Positions 53,409 through 62,578 of a stretch of 64,000 nucleotides of DNA are shown in pieces (within the stretch, counting starts at the first letter, position 1; every line of letters starts with the position of its first letter). Position numbers and translations under genes: made by a program. The stretch lies in contig JAZRVO010000003.1 in assembly GCA_045599185.1 (NCBI GenBank), positions 52,510 to 116,509 of the forward strand. Reading direction: 5' to 3'. The notes under the pieces are model-generated. The model was given only the letters and a program-made list of their open reading frames with translations, was not told where the DNA came from and made no database searches. Source of the DNA: UBA1240 sp045599185. Its GTDB lineage: Bacteria; Spirochaetota; Spirochaetia; Treponematales; Treponemataceae.

Positions 53409-54461
53409 TTACCAGCCGAATGCAAAAATTGTTTTTGCATCGTATTCTTCGCCCGGGTTCAAAATGCACGAAGGGAAATTGTCATGGTTCGGAGCATCCG
53501 GGAATGCCTGTGTTTCAAGACAGAAGCCCTGATTTGCCTTGTGAACCTGGCCGTATTTTCCTTCCGAACCGCCGAGTGCATTGCCGGCATAAAACTGAAT
53601 GCCAGGCTGGTTAGAACAAACGGTCAATGTTCTTCCGCTGGTTGGTTCGTATGCCTTTGCGTTCAGTGTAAGAACATCGTTCGGCGTATCCTTTGCGCGG
53701 TCAATGGCAAAGTTATGGTCATAGCCGCCTTTTACGGCTGCAAAATCCTTGCCAATTTCCTTTGCCTTTCTAAAGTCAAAGGCCTTGTCATTTTCAACGC
53801 TGATTAATTTTCCTGTAGGAATCAGGTCTGCCGAAGGTTCGGTATAGGCGCTGGCATTAAGCATAAGTTCGTGGTTGAAAACAGTATTGTATGGATTGCC
53901 CGAAAGGTTGAAATAAGTATGGTTTGTAAAGTTAACCGGGGTTGCCTTGTCCGTCCATGCCTTGTATTCAAGGGAAATTTCATTTTTGTTGTTCAAAAGG
54001 TATGTAACTTCTACAAGAAGGTTTCCCGGGAAACCCTGTTCGCCGTCCGGGCTTTTGCGCGTAAAGCGAACGCCTGCGCCTTCTGCCGTTACAACTTCTT
54101 CTGCGCTGAAAAGCATTTTGTCATAACCGCGGAAACCGCCGTGCAGCGTGTTTGCGCCGTCATTAACGTCAAGCTTGTAAGTTTCTCCGTTCAATGTAAA
54201 AGAAGCCTTTGCAATGCGGTTTGCAAAACGGCCGATGAATGCGCCGAAATACGGGCCGCCGTGAGCATTAAGGTAACCTTCGATATTGCTGTAACCCAAA
54301 ACAATGTCTTCCTTAACACCATTTTTATTTGGAACGATGATGCTTGTAATTACACAGCCAAAGTTGGTTACAGAAAATGACATTTCTTCATTTTCAACTG
54401 TGTACAGGTAAACTTCTTCACCTGTAGAAAGCACGCCGAAATTCTTGCGATTGATTTTCAT
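53409..54461 (-). CDS. galM: Aldose 1-epimerase (galactose mutarotase)
   Basis: GalM interconverts alpha and beta anomers of hexoses in the cytosol. The 350-residue product from the ATG at 54461 has VTNFGCVITSIIVPNKNG at about residue 30, GRFANRIAKASF at about 75, NTLHGGFRGYDKM at about 102, the His stretch FTNHTYFNLSG at about 178, and PGIQFYAGN with the catalytic Glu in GFCLETQAFPDAPNH near the end. A longer frame to 54515 lacks family support. An AGAGGC site precedes the ATG, and TATAAT on the minus strand at 54484-54489 lies 22 bases upstream. Confidence 0.95.
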   Translation of the reverse strand: MKINRKNFGVLSTGEEVYLYTVENEEMSFSVTNFGCVITSIIVPNKNGVKEDIVLGYSNIEGYLNAHGGPYFGAFIGRFANRIAKASFTLNGETYKLDVNDGANTLHGGFRGYDKMLFSAEEVVTAEGAGVRFTRKSPDGEQGFPGNLLVEVTYLLNNKNEISLEYKAWTDKATPVNFTNHTYFNLSGNPYNTVFNHELMLNASAYTEPSADLIPTGKLISVENDKAFDFRKAKEIGKDFAAVKGGYDHNFAIDRAKDTPNDVLTLNAKAYEPTSGRTLTVCSNQPGIQFYAGNALGGSEGKYGQVHKANQGFCLETQAFPDAPNHDNFPSCILNPGEEYDAKTIFAFGW

Positions 54462-54575
54462 TATTTTTGCCTCTTGTGCCGATATTATAATGTGAAGTCG
54501 GTTAATGCGCCTCAAGGCGTTTTTAAGCGACGGTTCATTATATCCCAGATTGTAAACTTTGCATAGGAAATTAAA

Positions 54576-54875
54576 ATGCTAGGTAGCAGTTTTCGTAGAG
54601 AAAAAAAGTCGGCTTTTACGGCAGCAAGAACAAGTACAGCAGAAAAAGTTTGTGTACCGAAAGAATTATACAGTGATTTTTTCAGGCTTGGCTTAAGACC
54701 GGGCGCACCGCTTACGGCGTGCAAAAGTGCCCAGCGTGATTTGCTGAAAGTGCACCACCCCGACCGCCACGCCGAAACTTATCTCAGCTGGAAAAGCGCC
54801 ACAGAAATTGCATCCAGCATAAACGCTTCGTTCCAGCGCATTTCATACTGGTACCAAACCGGCATTCTGGACTGA
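54576..54875 (+). CDS. Small J-domain protein
   Basis: The 99-residue protein has a J-domain-like C-terminal half with the HPD tripeptide in KVHHPDRHAE at about residue 66. It also has the preceding helix SAQRDLLK and following helices. J-domains stimulate the ATPase of DnaK. No Gly/Phe or zinc region is present, so it is a minimal J protein with perhaps a single client or partner. AGGAAAT precedes the ATG. It is divergent from galM and convergent with the NtrC-type gene. Confidence 0.75.
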   Translation: MLGSSFRREKKSAFTAARTSTAEKVCVPKELYSDFFRLGLRPGAPLTACKSAQRDLLKVHHPDRHAETYLSWKSATEIASSINASFQRISYWYQTGILD

Positions 54876-54904
54876 TTACCAAAAAATACACACTGCAAGA
54901 ACAT

Positions 54905-54945
54905 AAAAAAAGCCCTGCACGTTTTTTAAGCGTCAGGGCTTTTTA
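54905..54945. terminator. Bidirectional terminator
   Basis: AAAAAGCCCTG at 54907-54917 pairs with CAGGGCTTTTT at 54934-54944. It lies between the J-domain gene and the convergent NtrC-type gene. Confidence 0.88.
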
Positions 54946-55071
54946 AGGCTTTGCGCACTTGCTTACCTTGGCTTTAGCCTTGGTTTATACAGCAGCAAGT
55001 TAACAAAAGCATATAAAAGTTATAAAAAAGTATAACCTATTCAGCATTATCCTGCCGTTTCCGGCAAATTC

Positions 55072-56433
55072 CTATTCTTCTTCTTCCGCGCTGCCGCCCC
55101 ATTCTTCAAGCTTGCGGTGCAGGGTTTTACGCCCAATGCCCAAAACTTCTGCCGTTTTGCTTTTGTTCCCCTGGTTTGCTGCAAGGCTTTCCTGAATGTA
55201 AATCTTTTCAGCTTCTTCCAGCGTCATGCCGTTGGGAATCTGTACCAGGTCCTGAGCCGTATACTGGGAAATCGTCGGCGGAAAATCGTCCAGGGTTAAA
55301 GTATCACCGGCGCACATTACCACGGCGCTTTCCATGCAGTTGCGCAGCTGGCGAATGTTACCCGGCCAGTCGTACTTGTAAAGTGCCGAACGGGCACGCG
55401 AATCAATCGAAGTAATGTCCTTCCCGTTTTCCCTTGCAAATTCCTTCAAAAAAGAAGAAACCATAAGGGGAATGTCGTCCTTGCGCTCGCGAAGCGGCGG
55501 CACGTGAATGTGAACCACATTAAGTCGGTAATACAAGTCTTCGCGGAAATTGCCCTTGACAATTTCTTCTTCAAGGTTGCGGTTGGTGGCCGCAATTACG
55601 CGCACGTCAGTTTCTACGGTTTCTTCGCCGCCAACACGTTCAAAACGCTTGTCCTGCAAAACGCGCAGAATCTTTATCTGCACGTTCTGGTTAATTTCGC
55701 CAATTTCGTCCAGAAAAATTGAACCGCCGTGGGCAAGTTCAAAACGGCCGCGCTTGCGTGCATTTGCACCGGTAAATGCGCCCTTTTCGTGACCGAAAAG
55801 TTCACTTTCAAGCAGGTTTTCGGAAAGCGCAGCGCAGTGAACCTTTACAAGCGGATTGTCCTTGCGCGGCGAAAGATTGTGCACCGCGTTTGCAATAAGT
55901 TCCTTTCCAACGCCGCTTTCGCCCGTAATAAGCACCGAAGCCTTGCTGGCCGCAACACGGCGAACCATTTCAAAAATCTTCTGCATTTCGGCACTTTTGC
56001 CAATAATCGATTCAAAACTTTTGTTGCTGTCCAGTTCTTCCTTCAGCTGGCGGTGCTGCAAAGACAATTCGCGGTTTTGCAGGGCACGCTTTACAATAAG
56101 GGAAAGCCTGTCAAGGTTCAAAGGCTTGGTTAAAAAGTCGTAGGCACCGGCGCGCATTGCATCAACCGCCGTGTCTATGCTGCCGTGACCGGTAAGCACA
56201 ATAACCGGCAGCCCCGGACTTGAAGCCGTAACTTTCTGCAAAACTTCTTCGCCGCTTATGCCCGGCATGCGCAGGTCAGTAATAATCAGGTCAATGTCGC
56301 CGCGCAGGGCAAGCTGCAGCCCGGTTTCGCCGTTATCAGCCATAAGAACATTGTAGCCGTCCATTTCCAGCGCCGCCGCAAGTCCCTGCCGTATGTTTTT
56401 TTCATCATCAATTACAAGTATATTGAATTTCAT
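55072..56433 (-). CDS. NtrC-family sigma-54-dependent response regulator
   Basis: The 453-residue protein has a receiver domain (Asp9, Asp10 and the phosphorylation site Asp53 in IITDLRMPG). The AAA+ domain carries Walker A GESGVGKELIANAVH at about residue 168, the sigma-54 contact loop GAFTGA, and FLDEIGEI. A Fis-type helix-turn-helix follows at the C terminus (NKSKTAEVLGIGRKTLHRKL). It should activate sigma-54 promoters when phosphorylated by the NtrB-type kinase encoded 37 bases upstream. All parts look intact. Its targets are not known. Confidence 0.95.
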   Translation of the reverse strand: MKFNILVIDDEKNIRQGLAAALEMDGYNVLMADNGETGLQLALRGDIDLIITDLRMPGISGEEVLQKVTASSPGLPVIVLTGHGSIDTAVDAMRAGAYDFLTKPLNLDRLSLIVKRALQNRELSLQHRQLKEELDSNKSFESIIGKSAEMQKIFEMVRRVAASKASVLITGESGVGKELIANAVHNLSPRKDNPLVKVHCAALSENLLESELFGHEKGAFTGANARKRGRFELAHGGSIFLDEIGEINQNVQIKILRVLQDKRFERVGGEETVETDVRVIAATNRNLEEEIVKGNFREDLYYRLNVVHIHVPPLRERKDDIPLMVSSFLKEFARENGKDITSIDSRARSALYKYDWPGNIRQLRNCMESAVVMCAGDTLTLDDFPPTISQYTAQDLVQIPNGMTLEEAEKIYIQESLAANQGNKSKTAEVLGIGRKTLHRKLEEWGGSAEEEE

Positions 56434-56470
56434 AAAAGTCCTTTCCTTTCAGCAGGGCCTTAAGCCATTT

Positions 56471-57670
56471 TTAAATTGAATAGCCAAGGCGGCGGCGTTC
56501 TTTCTGCGGAATAGGCAGAGAAATGGTAAAAATCGTTCCTTCATCCTTAAACGAACGCACCTGAATGTCGCCGCCAAATTCCTTCACGATTTTATAAACC
56601 ATCGTAAGCCCCAAACCCGTACCGTTTACTTTTGTAGTAAAATAAGGTTCAAAAACCCGGCTGCATGTTTCTTCATCCATTCCTTCACCGTTGTCTGCAA
56701 CGGAAAAAACCACTTTGTCTTCCTTTACCGCGCTTGCCATCCACAAACCGCCGCCGTTTTTCATTGCGGCAAAGGCATTCTGCGCCAAATTCATAACAAT
56801 CTGCTTAAAAAGCTGTTCGTCAAGCATCAGTTCCGGCAAATTTTCTGCAAGTTCCAGATGCAGTTCCACATTAATTTTCTGGGCTTCCGGCTGAATGAAG
56901 TCGCAGATGCCTTTTACGATTTCGTTCAAATTAACTGGCGCAAGCTTTGCCTGCACCGGCCTTACGGCGTACAGAAAATCAACTACAATTTTATTAAGCC
57001 GTTCAATTTCTTCGTTTACAACGTTAAGATAGTTTTCAGTAAATTTTTCGTCAGGCAGCATGCCGTCGCCCTGCCGGGCATTTTTTACGGCTTTCTGAAT
57101 AAGCTGAATGTGAATGCTGATGCTTCCCAGCGGATTTTTAATTTCGTGGGCAACATTTGCCGCCAAGGTGGTAAGGCTTGCAAGGCTTTCCATGCGCCTG
57201 AAAAGCGTTTCCTGATTCCGCCTGTCCGTTACGTCATCAATCTGAATGATTGTACCGTTAAGGCGCTTTTTTTTAACCAGCGGCATGGCACTAACCAGAA
57301 GAAAACGCAGGCTGCCGCCGGAAGTTTCTACCGCAAATTCTTCGCTTGCATGGTTTTTCTGCTTGCGGTGAACTTCTTCCAAAAACCCTGCAATGTCAGC
57401 ATCAGAAATAATCTGCCACACGGGAATGTTTGTTCCGGGCTTGTCTGCTGCCGTTAAAGTGCTCTGGTTAAACTGAAGCAGGCGCTCGGCCGCCTTGTTG
57501 GACATCAAGAGATTGCCGTTTTTGTCGCAGATTAAAAGCCCGGTGTTAAGGGATTCGATTACAGCATCAAGGCTGTCGTTTTCATCAACCAGAGACTGAA
57601 CCAGCTGTTCAACCTGTTCATCAGAAAGCTTTGCAACTTTTTGCGCCAGACGCTTGGCAAACCGCCGCAT
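56471..57670 (-). CDS. NtrB-type PAS sensor histidine kinase
   Basis: The 399-residue protein is soluble, with no membrane helices. A PAS domain covers about residues 30-150 (LNTGLLICDKNGNLLMSNKAAERLL in part). The phospho-acceptor His is in VAHEIKNPLGSISIHI at about residue 177. The ATPase domain has the N box QIVMNLAQNAFAAM, DNGEGMD and FTTKVNGTGLGLTMVYKIV. It pairs with the NtrC-type regulator directly downstream. A cytosolic signal is likely. A perfect 10-bp inverted repeat lies 21 bases before its start. Confidence 0.95.
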   Translation of the reverse strand: MRRFAKRLAQKVAKLSDEQVEQLVQSLVDENDSLDAVIESLNTGLLICDKNGNLLMSNKAAERLLQFNQSTLTAADKPGTNIPVWQIISDADIAGFLEEVHRKQKNHASEEFAVETSGGSLRFLLVSAMPLVKKKRLNGTIIQIDDVTDRRNQETLFRRMESLASLTTLAANVAHEIKNPLGSISIHIQLIQKAVKNARQGDGMLPDEKFTENYLNVVNEEIERLNKIVVDFLYAVRPVQAKLAPVNLNEIVKGICDFIQPEAQKINVELHLELAENLPELMLDEQLFKQIVMNLAQNAFAAMKNGGGLWMASAVKEDKVVFSVADNGEGMDEETCSRVFEPYFTTKVNGTGLGLTMVYKIVKEFGGDIQVRSFKDEGTIFTISLPIPQKERRRLGYSI

Positions 57671-57690
57671 ATAAATTCCTCTTTAAGACA

Positions 57691-57713
57691 GGCTCTAAAA
57701 GCTTTTTAGAGCC
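57691..57713. repeat. Perfect 10-bp inverted repeat between holB and the kinase gene
   Basis: GGCTCTAAAA at 57691-57700 and TTTTAGAGCC at 57704-57713 flank a three-base loop. It lies in the 67-base gap upstream of the kinase gene. No T run follows on the minus strand, so it looks more like an operator or a processing hairpin than a terminator. Confidence 0.6.
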
Positions 57714-57737
57714 AAGCTTTAAAAACATTGTACAGCC

Positions 57738-59006
57738 CTAATTCTGGGTTGATTTTGCTAATTTTTCAGATAAAAGTTCCAAAGCAGAAGTAATGCTTTG
57801 GTTGTATGTTGAAACATTTTCACTTACTTCGCGCACAACGTTAAGCCATGCAAGCGCGCCGTTCTGTTCAAGGGAAGTAATGCCCTTTTCGCGCACGGCA
57901 AGACGGAGAATGTCCAGAATTTCTTTAAGGAATAAGGTAAAAAGCAGGCGCGGTTCAAAATTGTGGGCTTCGGCAATTACCATGTCAACGGGAATTGCAT
58001 CACGCGGGTTGAAGCGCTGCAAGATTATGCGCTTTACCAGTGCCGGCATGTTTTTAACCGTAAGCAGGTACGAACAGGCAAGAATGCCGAGTTTTTCCCG
58101 TGAAACCGGCAGAAAACTTTCCAGATATGTTGAAATTGCGTCAATTTTACACTCATCGTGAAAAACACGCTTAATCACTTCTTTCTGCTGGTCGCTGTTG
58201 CGTTCAATAAACGGCACGGTGCGCACACGCGAAAGAATTGTAGGCATAACCGCACCGCGGTGGCTGGTGGTTAAAATAAAGTTCACGTCTTTCGGCGGTT
58301 CTTCAAGAATTTTAAGCAGCGCATTCCGCACCGATTCCTGCATACGGTCTGCGTTTTCTATTATAAGCACCTTGCGGCCGCCGTCGGCACTGGTTAAGTG
58401 TGCCCAGGCTGCTGCGCGCCGCATCTGCGCCACAGGTATTGAATCGTATAAAAATGAATTTTCCAGTTTCTGCGAGGCAGTAACTATGCAGTCGGCAATG
58501 TTTTTAAGTTCTTCCAAAGGCGGAAGCGGACGAAGCGGATCAATTTCCTCAAGCAGTTCATCAATATTGGCAACCAGCGGCGCCATTTTAGAAAGCTTGT
58601 CGTCGCCTTCCCACAGAATGGGATTAAACCGCGCGGTAAGTTTTCTCACGCTGCGCACAAACAGATAGCGCGTTGCCTGAATGTAATTTTTTTCCTGTTC
58701 TGCGGCAGTAATGAAAGTTTTGCGCGCAGCTTCAATTTCAAGGGTACAGTCGCGCGGGCCAAGAATAAGCAGGCTGGAATGAGTAAGTGCCTTATGCTTA
58801 AGGCAGCTGGGACAGGTACACATCCACGAACCGCGTTCGCCGTTTTCGTTGCCGGTGCATGAAAGCACACGGGCTGTTTCTATGGCACAGGTTAATTTGC
58901 CTGCGCCCTGCGGCCCGTTAAAAAGCATGGCCTGGGGCAAAGTACCACGGGCAAGATCTTCTATTATAAGGTTTGTTGCATTTTGATTTAGAACATTGTC
59001 AAACAT
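57738..59006 (-). CDS. holB: DNA polymerase III delta-prime subunit (clamp loader)
   Basis: The 422-residue product from the ATG at 59006 has the clamp-loader AAA+ features AMLFNGPQGAGKLTCAIETA (Walker A, about residue 35), a zinc-binding Cys set (CTCPSCLKH with an earlier Cys at about 52), VLIIENADRMQESVRNALLKILEEPP at about 215 (quoted in part: NALLKILEEPP), and FILTTSHRGAVMPTILSR at about 250, which has the SRC-like arginine region. It takes part in loading the sliding clamp. It overlaps cvpA by eight bases. A longer frame upstream is hydrophobic and belongs to the cvpA shadow. Confidence 0.87.
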   Translation of the reverse strand: MFDNVLNQNATNLIIEDLARGTLPQAMLFNGPQGAGKLTCAIETARVLSCTGNENGERGSWMCTCPSCLKHKALTHSSLLILGPRDCTLEIEAARKTFITAAEQEKNYIQATRYLFVRSVRKLTARFNPILWEGDDKLSKMAPLVANIDELLEEIDPLRPLPPLEELKNIADCIVTASQKLENSFLYDSIPVAQMRRAAAWAHLTSADGGRKVLIIENADRMQESVRNALLKILEEPPKDVNFILTTSHRGAVMPTILSRVRTVPFIERNSDQQKEVIKRVFHDECKIDAISTYLESFLPVSREKLGILACSYLLTVKNMPALVKRIILQRFNPRDAIPVDMVIAEAHNFEPRLLFTLFLKEILDILRLAVREKGITSLEQNGALAWLNVVREVSENVSTYNQSITSALELLSEKLAKSTQN

Positions 59007-59499
59007 TCGCTGTACCTGAAATAAGGGTTTCGGGAATCTGCATAAAAAGCGGTGAAAGAAGTATATCAAAAAAGCTGCCCGAAAGTACACCGTCAATTTC
59101 AAAAAAATGCTGTGAATGAAGCAAAAACAGAACCAGCGCAACGATCAGGAAACCCTCGCCCACACCAAGAAAAAATCCAAGGCAGCGGTCAAGGCCTTTC
59201 ATTATGTCGCCTTTAAAGGCAAAGCCTATAACTTTTTGCACTATGCGCACGGAAACGTATACGACAATGAAAATGATGATGAACGCAAGAATTGAAGTTA
59301 AAAACGGCGCGGCCTTTATGCTTGGCAGGTGCGGCACAACCTGCTTGTTCATTAAAAAGCCGAACAGTACGCCGCAGATAACGGCAAGCTTGCTAAAAAG
59401 TTCTTCAAGAAAACCACACAAGCCGCCGTGAACGGCACACGCAAAAATAATGAAAATGAAAATAAAGTCAATTACAACAAAGGTTGAAGAACTTTCCAT
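58999..59499 (-). CDS. CvpA-family membrane protein
   Basis: The 166-residue protein has four membrane helices, with VIDFIFIFIIFACAVHGGLCGFLEELFSKLAVICGVLFG (quoted in part: GGLCGFLEELFSKLAV) in the place of the CvpA signature. CvpA proteins affect envelope homeostasis and, in enterics, colicin V export. It overlaps holB and lies just after the murG terminator, so the run cvpA, holB, kinase, regulator may have its own promoter. Confidence 0.85.
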   Translation of the reverse strand: MESSSTFVVIDFIFIFIIFACAVHGGLCGFLEELFSKLAVICGVLFGFLMNKQVVPHLPSIKAAPFLTSILAFIIIFIVVYVSVRIVQKVIGFAFKGDIMKGLDRCLGFFLGVGEGFLIVALVLFLLHSQHFFEIDGVLSGSFFDILLSPLFMQIPETLISGTANV

Positions 59500-59516
59500 G
59501 TTTTTTCCTTTTGGGG

Positions 59517-59562
59517 TAAAAAAAAGCTTTCTTCAAAACGTATCAGATTTTGAAAAAAGCTT
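59517..59562 (-). terminator. Terminator of the murG operon
   Basis: AAGCTTTCTTCAAAA at 59524-59538 pairs with TTTTGAAAAAAGCTT at 59548-59562 with one mismatch. A run of eight T follows on the minus strand. Confidence 0.85.
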
Positions 59563-59597
59563 CCATACGGCAAGCCCGTTCTGCGTATAATGGGAAC

Positions 59598-60758
59598 TTA
59601 TTTTTTATGTTCTTCAAGCAGCGTACAGGCAATAAACTGTGCAGGGTTTCTGCCGCCGGCAAGTTTCTTTACGTTTTCACAAATTTCCAAACGCTTGTCT
59701 GCCGATTCAAGCTGTTCAAGTGCCTTTTTCATTTCGGCGGCTTCGTCTTTGCCGGAACGAACAAGCAATGCTGCACCCTGTCCTTCAAAATATCTGGCAT
59801 TTTCCAGCTGGTCACCGCGTGTTCCGCTGCCTTCCAGCGGCAAAAGCACCATAGGTTTGGCAGTAACTGCCGATTCCCACAGGGTGTTTGCCCCGGAACG
59901 GCTGAAAATAAGGTCTGCAAATGCCACTACATGGGGCATTTCTGCATAAATAAACTGATACGGCAGGTATTTTTTCTCGTTTATCAGTGCCTGCACCTTT
60001 TCATCCTTAAGGTTTAATGCCGCGTCTTCATCCTGTGAAGCCCCGGTCTGGTGAACCACGGTAAAGCGCTGGCACAGCCATTCAATGTTCTGCCATACAA
60101 GGTTGTTTATCTGCTTTGCGCCGCCGCTGCCGCCCAAAACCAGCAGAACGGGTTTCTGCGCCTTCTGTTCGGCACTAATTTTAAGGAATTCTGCACCGGC
60201 AGCCGGGTTTGCATTAAAGAACACCGGGCGCACCGGGTTTCCGGTTACCGTAATTGCCTTCTGTTTTTCCGGGGCAAAAAACTTTGCAGTTTCTGCATAG
60301 GAAACAAAAATGCGGCTGGCAAAACGCGTGTTTATTCTGGTTGCAAGCCCCGGCGAAAAATCGCATTCGTGGGTATAAACCGGAATGTGCAGCAGTTTTG
60401 CCGCAAAGCATGGCGGCACGCTTACAAAGCCGCCCTTACTGAAAAGGAAATCTGGCTTCATCTTAAGCAGGACGAAAAATGCCTTTATGCAGCCTGCACC
60501 AATCTTAAACACGTCGGAAAAATTCTTAAGCGAAAAATAACGGCGTAGCTTTCCTGAAGGAATGCCTATAAATCCGTCGCAGCTGCCGCTTTTTTCTACC
60601 AGCTTTCTGTCCATTCCGCTGGAAGAACCCAGCCAGTAAACGGTGCAGTCTTTATGGCTTTTAAGGGCATCAACAACTGCAAGCCCTGGGTAAATGTGGC
60701 CGCCGGTTCCGCCGCCGGTAAAAGCCACAGTCAGTTTGTCATCATTCTTTTTTTTCAT
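59598..60758 (-). CDS. murG: UDP-GlcNAc:lipid I N-acetylglucosaminyltransferase MurG
   Basis: MurG turns lipid I into lipid II at the inner face of the membrane for peptidoglycan synthesis. The 386-residue protein has the signature GGGTGGHIYPGLAV at residue 15, a second G loop LVLGGSGGAKQINN at about 190, and the C-terminal donor site FSRSGANTLWESAVTAKPMVLLPL (in part: SRSGANTLWE). The length is slightly above usual. It overlaps the ankyrin gene upstream by 17 bases. Confidence 0.96.
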   Translation of the reverse strand: MKKKNDDKLTVAFTGGGTGGHIYPGLAVVDALKSHKDCTVYWLGSSSGMDRKLVEKSGSCDGFIGIPSGKLRRYFSLKNFSDVFKIGAGCIKAFFVLLKMKPDFLFSKGGFVSVPPCFAAKLLHIPVYTHECDFSPGLATRINTRFASRIFVSYAETAKFFAPEKQKAITVTGNPVRPVFFNANPAAGAEFLKISAEQKAQKPVLLVLGGSGGAKQINNLVWQNIEWLCQRFTVVHQTGASQDEDAALNLKDEKVQALINEKKYLPYQFIYAEMPHVVAFADLIFSRSGANTLWESAVTAKPMVLLPLEGSGTRGDQLENARYFEGQGAALLVRSGKDEAAEMKKALEQLESADKRLEICENVKKLAGGRNPAQFIACTLLEEHKK

Positions 60759-61671
60759 AAGGCTTTAATATTTCTAAAATATCCTCTTTTTTGAACAGTT
60801 TAGCGTAGTCATAGGCGCTCATGCCCATGTGATCCCTTGCAAACGGGTCTGCACCGCTGGCGGCCAGAATGCGGCATATTTCTGCATTGCCATTGCCTAC
60901 TGCCAGCACCAGCGGCGGCTGACCGTCATTGCTTACGGTGTTTAAATTCGGGTGATAATTTATGATTTGTGCAACAAGTTCAGTATTGTTGCGCCATACG
61001 GCATCCATAACGGGGGTATAGCCCCGGTCTTTGCTTGCGGCGTTAATGTCGGCACCGCATTTCGCAAGCATTTCAACCATTTCTGGTTTTTCGGCACGGG
61101 CAGCAATGCAAAGCATTGGCGTACCGGCGCAGTCGCAGGCGTTGCAGTCCATTCCTGCCTGCAAAAAAAGTTCGCAGTTTTTGGTTTTGCCGTTTGCAAT
61201 CTGAATTGAAAAACAGTCCGGCGTAAACGGCAGGCCTTTCCTGTAAAGCTTTGCCCTTGCCTGCTCACGCTTTTCTTCTTCTGTATAGGCAGCAAAACGG
61301 CCGTCTATTTCTTTCAGCATGGCTTCAACGGTTTCAAAATATTCCATGCCACTTAAAATGCAGTTGTTTTTAATTTCCGGCTTTCCCTGAACAAAAAAAG
61401 GTATCGCCCTGCCAGCCAGAACCCCGGCAATGTAGCCGGAAAGCGGATGAGGCGCAATTTCCTGTGCGCTTAAAATAATGCAGTGGGTTGCTTCAAAAAG
61501 GCTGTCCTTAAAATCGCAGAAAACTCCGGAAGAATTCCGGGTAAAATCTATGGAATCAATGGTTGTATCAAAACGGCAAAACCGTGCGTCCGTATGTTTT
61601 TGCTGAAGAAAATGTATAAGCAGGTCTACGCCTTCCGTATGATCGCTGGGTGTAATCAATAACCATTTCAT
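60742..61671 (-). CDS. Ankyrin-repeat protein with a TIR-like N-terminal region
   Basis: The 309-residue protein has about 130 N-terminal residues of mixed alpha/beta character (KWLLITPSDHTEGVDLLIHFL, then CIILSAQEIAPHPLSGYIAGV and GRAIPFFV). That order of strands and helices recalls TIR or toll-like domains, but no catalytic Glu can be named with certainty. From about residue 165 to the end there are four to five ankyrin repeats, for example GTPMLCIAARAEKPEMVEML, KDRGYTPVMDAVWRNN, and GQPPLVLAVGNGNAEICRIL. It overlaps murG by 17 bases. A partner is unknown. Confidence 0.75.
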   Translation of the reverse strand: MKWLLITPSDHTEGVDLLIHFLQQKHTDARFCRFDTTIDSIDFTRNSSGVFCDFKDSLFEATHCIILSAQEIAPHPLSGYIAGVLAGRAIPFFVQGKPEIKNNCILSGMEYFETVEAMLKEIDGRFAAYTEEEKREQARAKLYRKGLPFTPDCFSIQIANGKTKNCELFLQAGMDCNACDCAGTPMLCIAARAEKPEMVEMLAKCGADINAASKDRGYTPVMDAVWRNNTELVAQIINYHPNLNTVSNDGQPPLVLAVGNGNAEICRILAASGADPFARDHMGMSAYDYAKLFKKEDILEILKPYEKKE

Positions 61672-61834
61672 ATAAAATCAGTATACGCCATAAAAACCCA
61701 AGTAACAACAAGCATTTGCTGAATTTTGTAACCCCAAAGGCAAAAAAGCTTTTTTCAATTGTTGTACGCACAAAAAAAACTGCCTGTTTTGCCACCGTGC
61801 AAAACGCATGCATAATTTTTTAAGGAGTTTTTAT

Positions 61835-62449
61835 ATGGAAAGAAAAACAAGCAAATTTATTGCATTGGGCCTTATGCTTGCACTTTTTACCTTTTCAAAT
61901 GCAGGCGCAGAATCTTCCCACAGAAAAAAGCTGGAAGGGTTCTGGAGCATTCCGTGGAACGTATCTGCAAAGGAAGCTGCAAGGCTTATGGAAAGCAAGA
62001 ATGCAATTCTTCTGCCCTTTCAGAATGATGAAAACAGCCTGAAATATTCCGGTACTTTTGGCGGCAAGGAAGCTGAAATTACCCTGTCATTTATTGAAGA
62101 CAAATTCTGCATCGGCACGGTAAAGTACCTTAAAGACGAAGATGATTTTGTAAGCACTTATCAGGCAACGAAAAGCAACCTTATAAAAAAATACGGTTCG
62201 GTCAGCAAGGAATCAAAAATTTCTGCGGCCCTTGACGACATCAACAGTTACGGCCACAACATTACTTCCGTGCTGCTTGGCGTAATGCTTACTGAAGGCA
62301 CTCTTTATGCAAACTGGGTTTTTGAAGACAAAAATTTCATAAGCCTTAGCGCAGAACCAAGCTACGCAATTAAGGTAACTTACAGCAACAAAAAGCTGCT
62401 TGACGAAAAATCGGCAAAAGAAGAACAGGAAATTCTTGAAGATTTTTAA
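61835..62449 (+). CDS. Small exported protein of unknown function
   Basis: The 204-residue product from the ATG at 61835, after an AAGGAG site, has a signal peptide (RKTSKFIALGLMLALFTFSNAGA). The mature domain starts with FWSIPWNVSAKEAARLMES, a pattern (Gly/Phe-x-Ile-Pro-Trp-x-x-Ser) I associate with small periplasmic proteins of treponemes without a known role. The tail is charged (KSAKEEQEILEDF). It has its own terminator. No operon partner is seen. Confidence 0.75.
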   Translation: MERKTSKFIALGLMLALFTFSNAGAESSHRKKLEGFWSIPWNVSAKEAARLMESKNAILLPFQNDENSLKYSGTFGGKEAEITLSFIEDKFCIGTVKYLKDEDDFVSTYQATKSNLIKKYGSVSKESKISAALDDINSYGHNITSVLLGVMLTEGTLYANWVFEDKNFISLSAEPSYAIKVTYSNKKLLDEKSAKEEQEILEDF

Positions 62450-62475
62450 TGCAATTCCAAATTCGGCATGCGAAG

Positions 62476-62518
62476 CCGCCAGAAAGTGAAGGAAACTTCA
62501 ATGAATGGCGGTTTTTTT
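62476..62518 (+). terminator. Terminator of the small exported protein gene
   Basis: CCGCCA at 62476-62481 pairs with TGGCGG at 62506-62511 around an inner stem (AAGT with ACTT), and a T run of seven follows. Confidence 0.8.
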
Positions 62519-62578
62519 ATGCCCTGCACTGCAAACAGCCAATTCCGCAGGGTGCGGAAAAGATTATCCGTAAGGCTC

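Noticed and set aside
53215..53532. Lys/Arg-rich plus-strand open frame before galM
   Set aside because: It runs into galM on the other strand and through its terminator.
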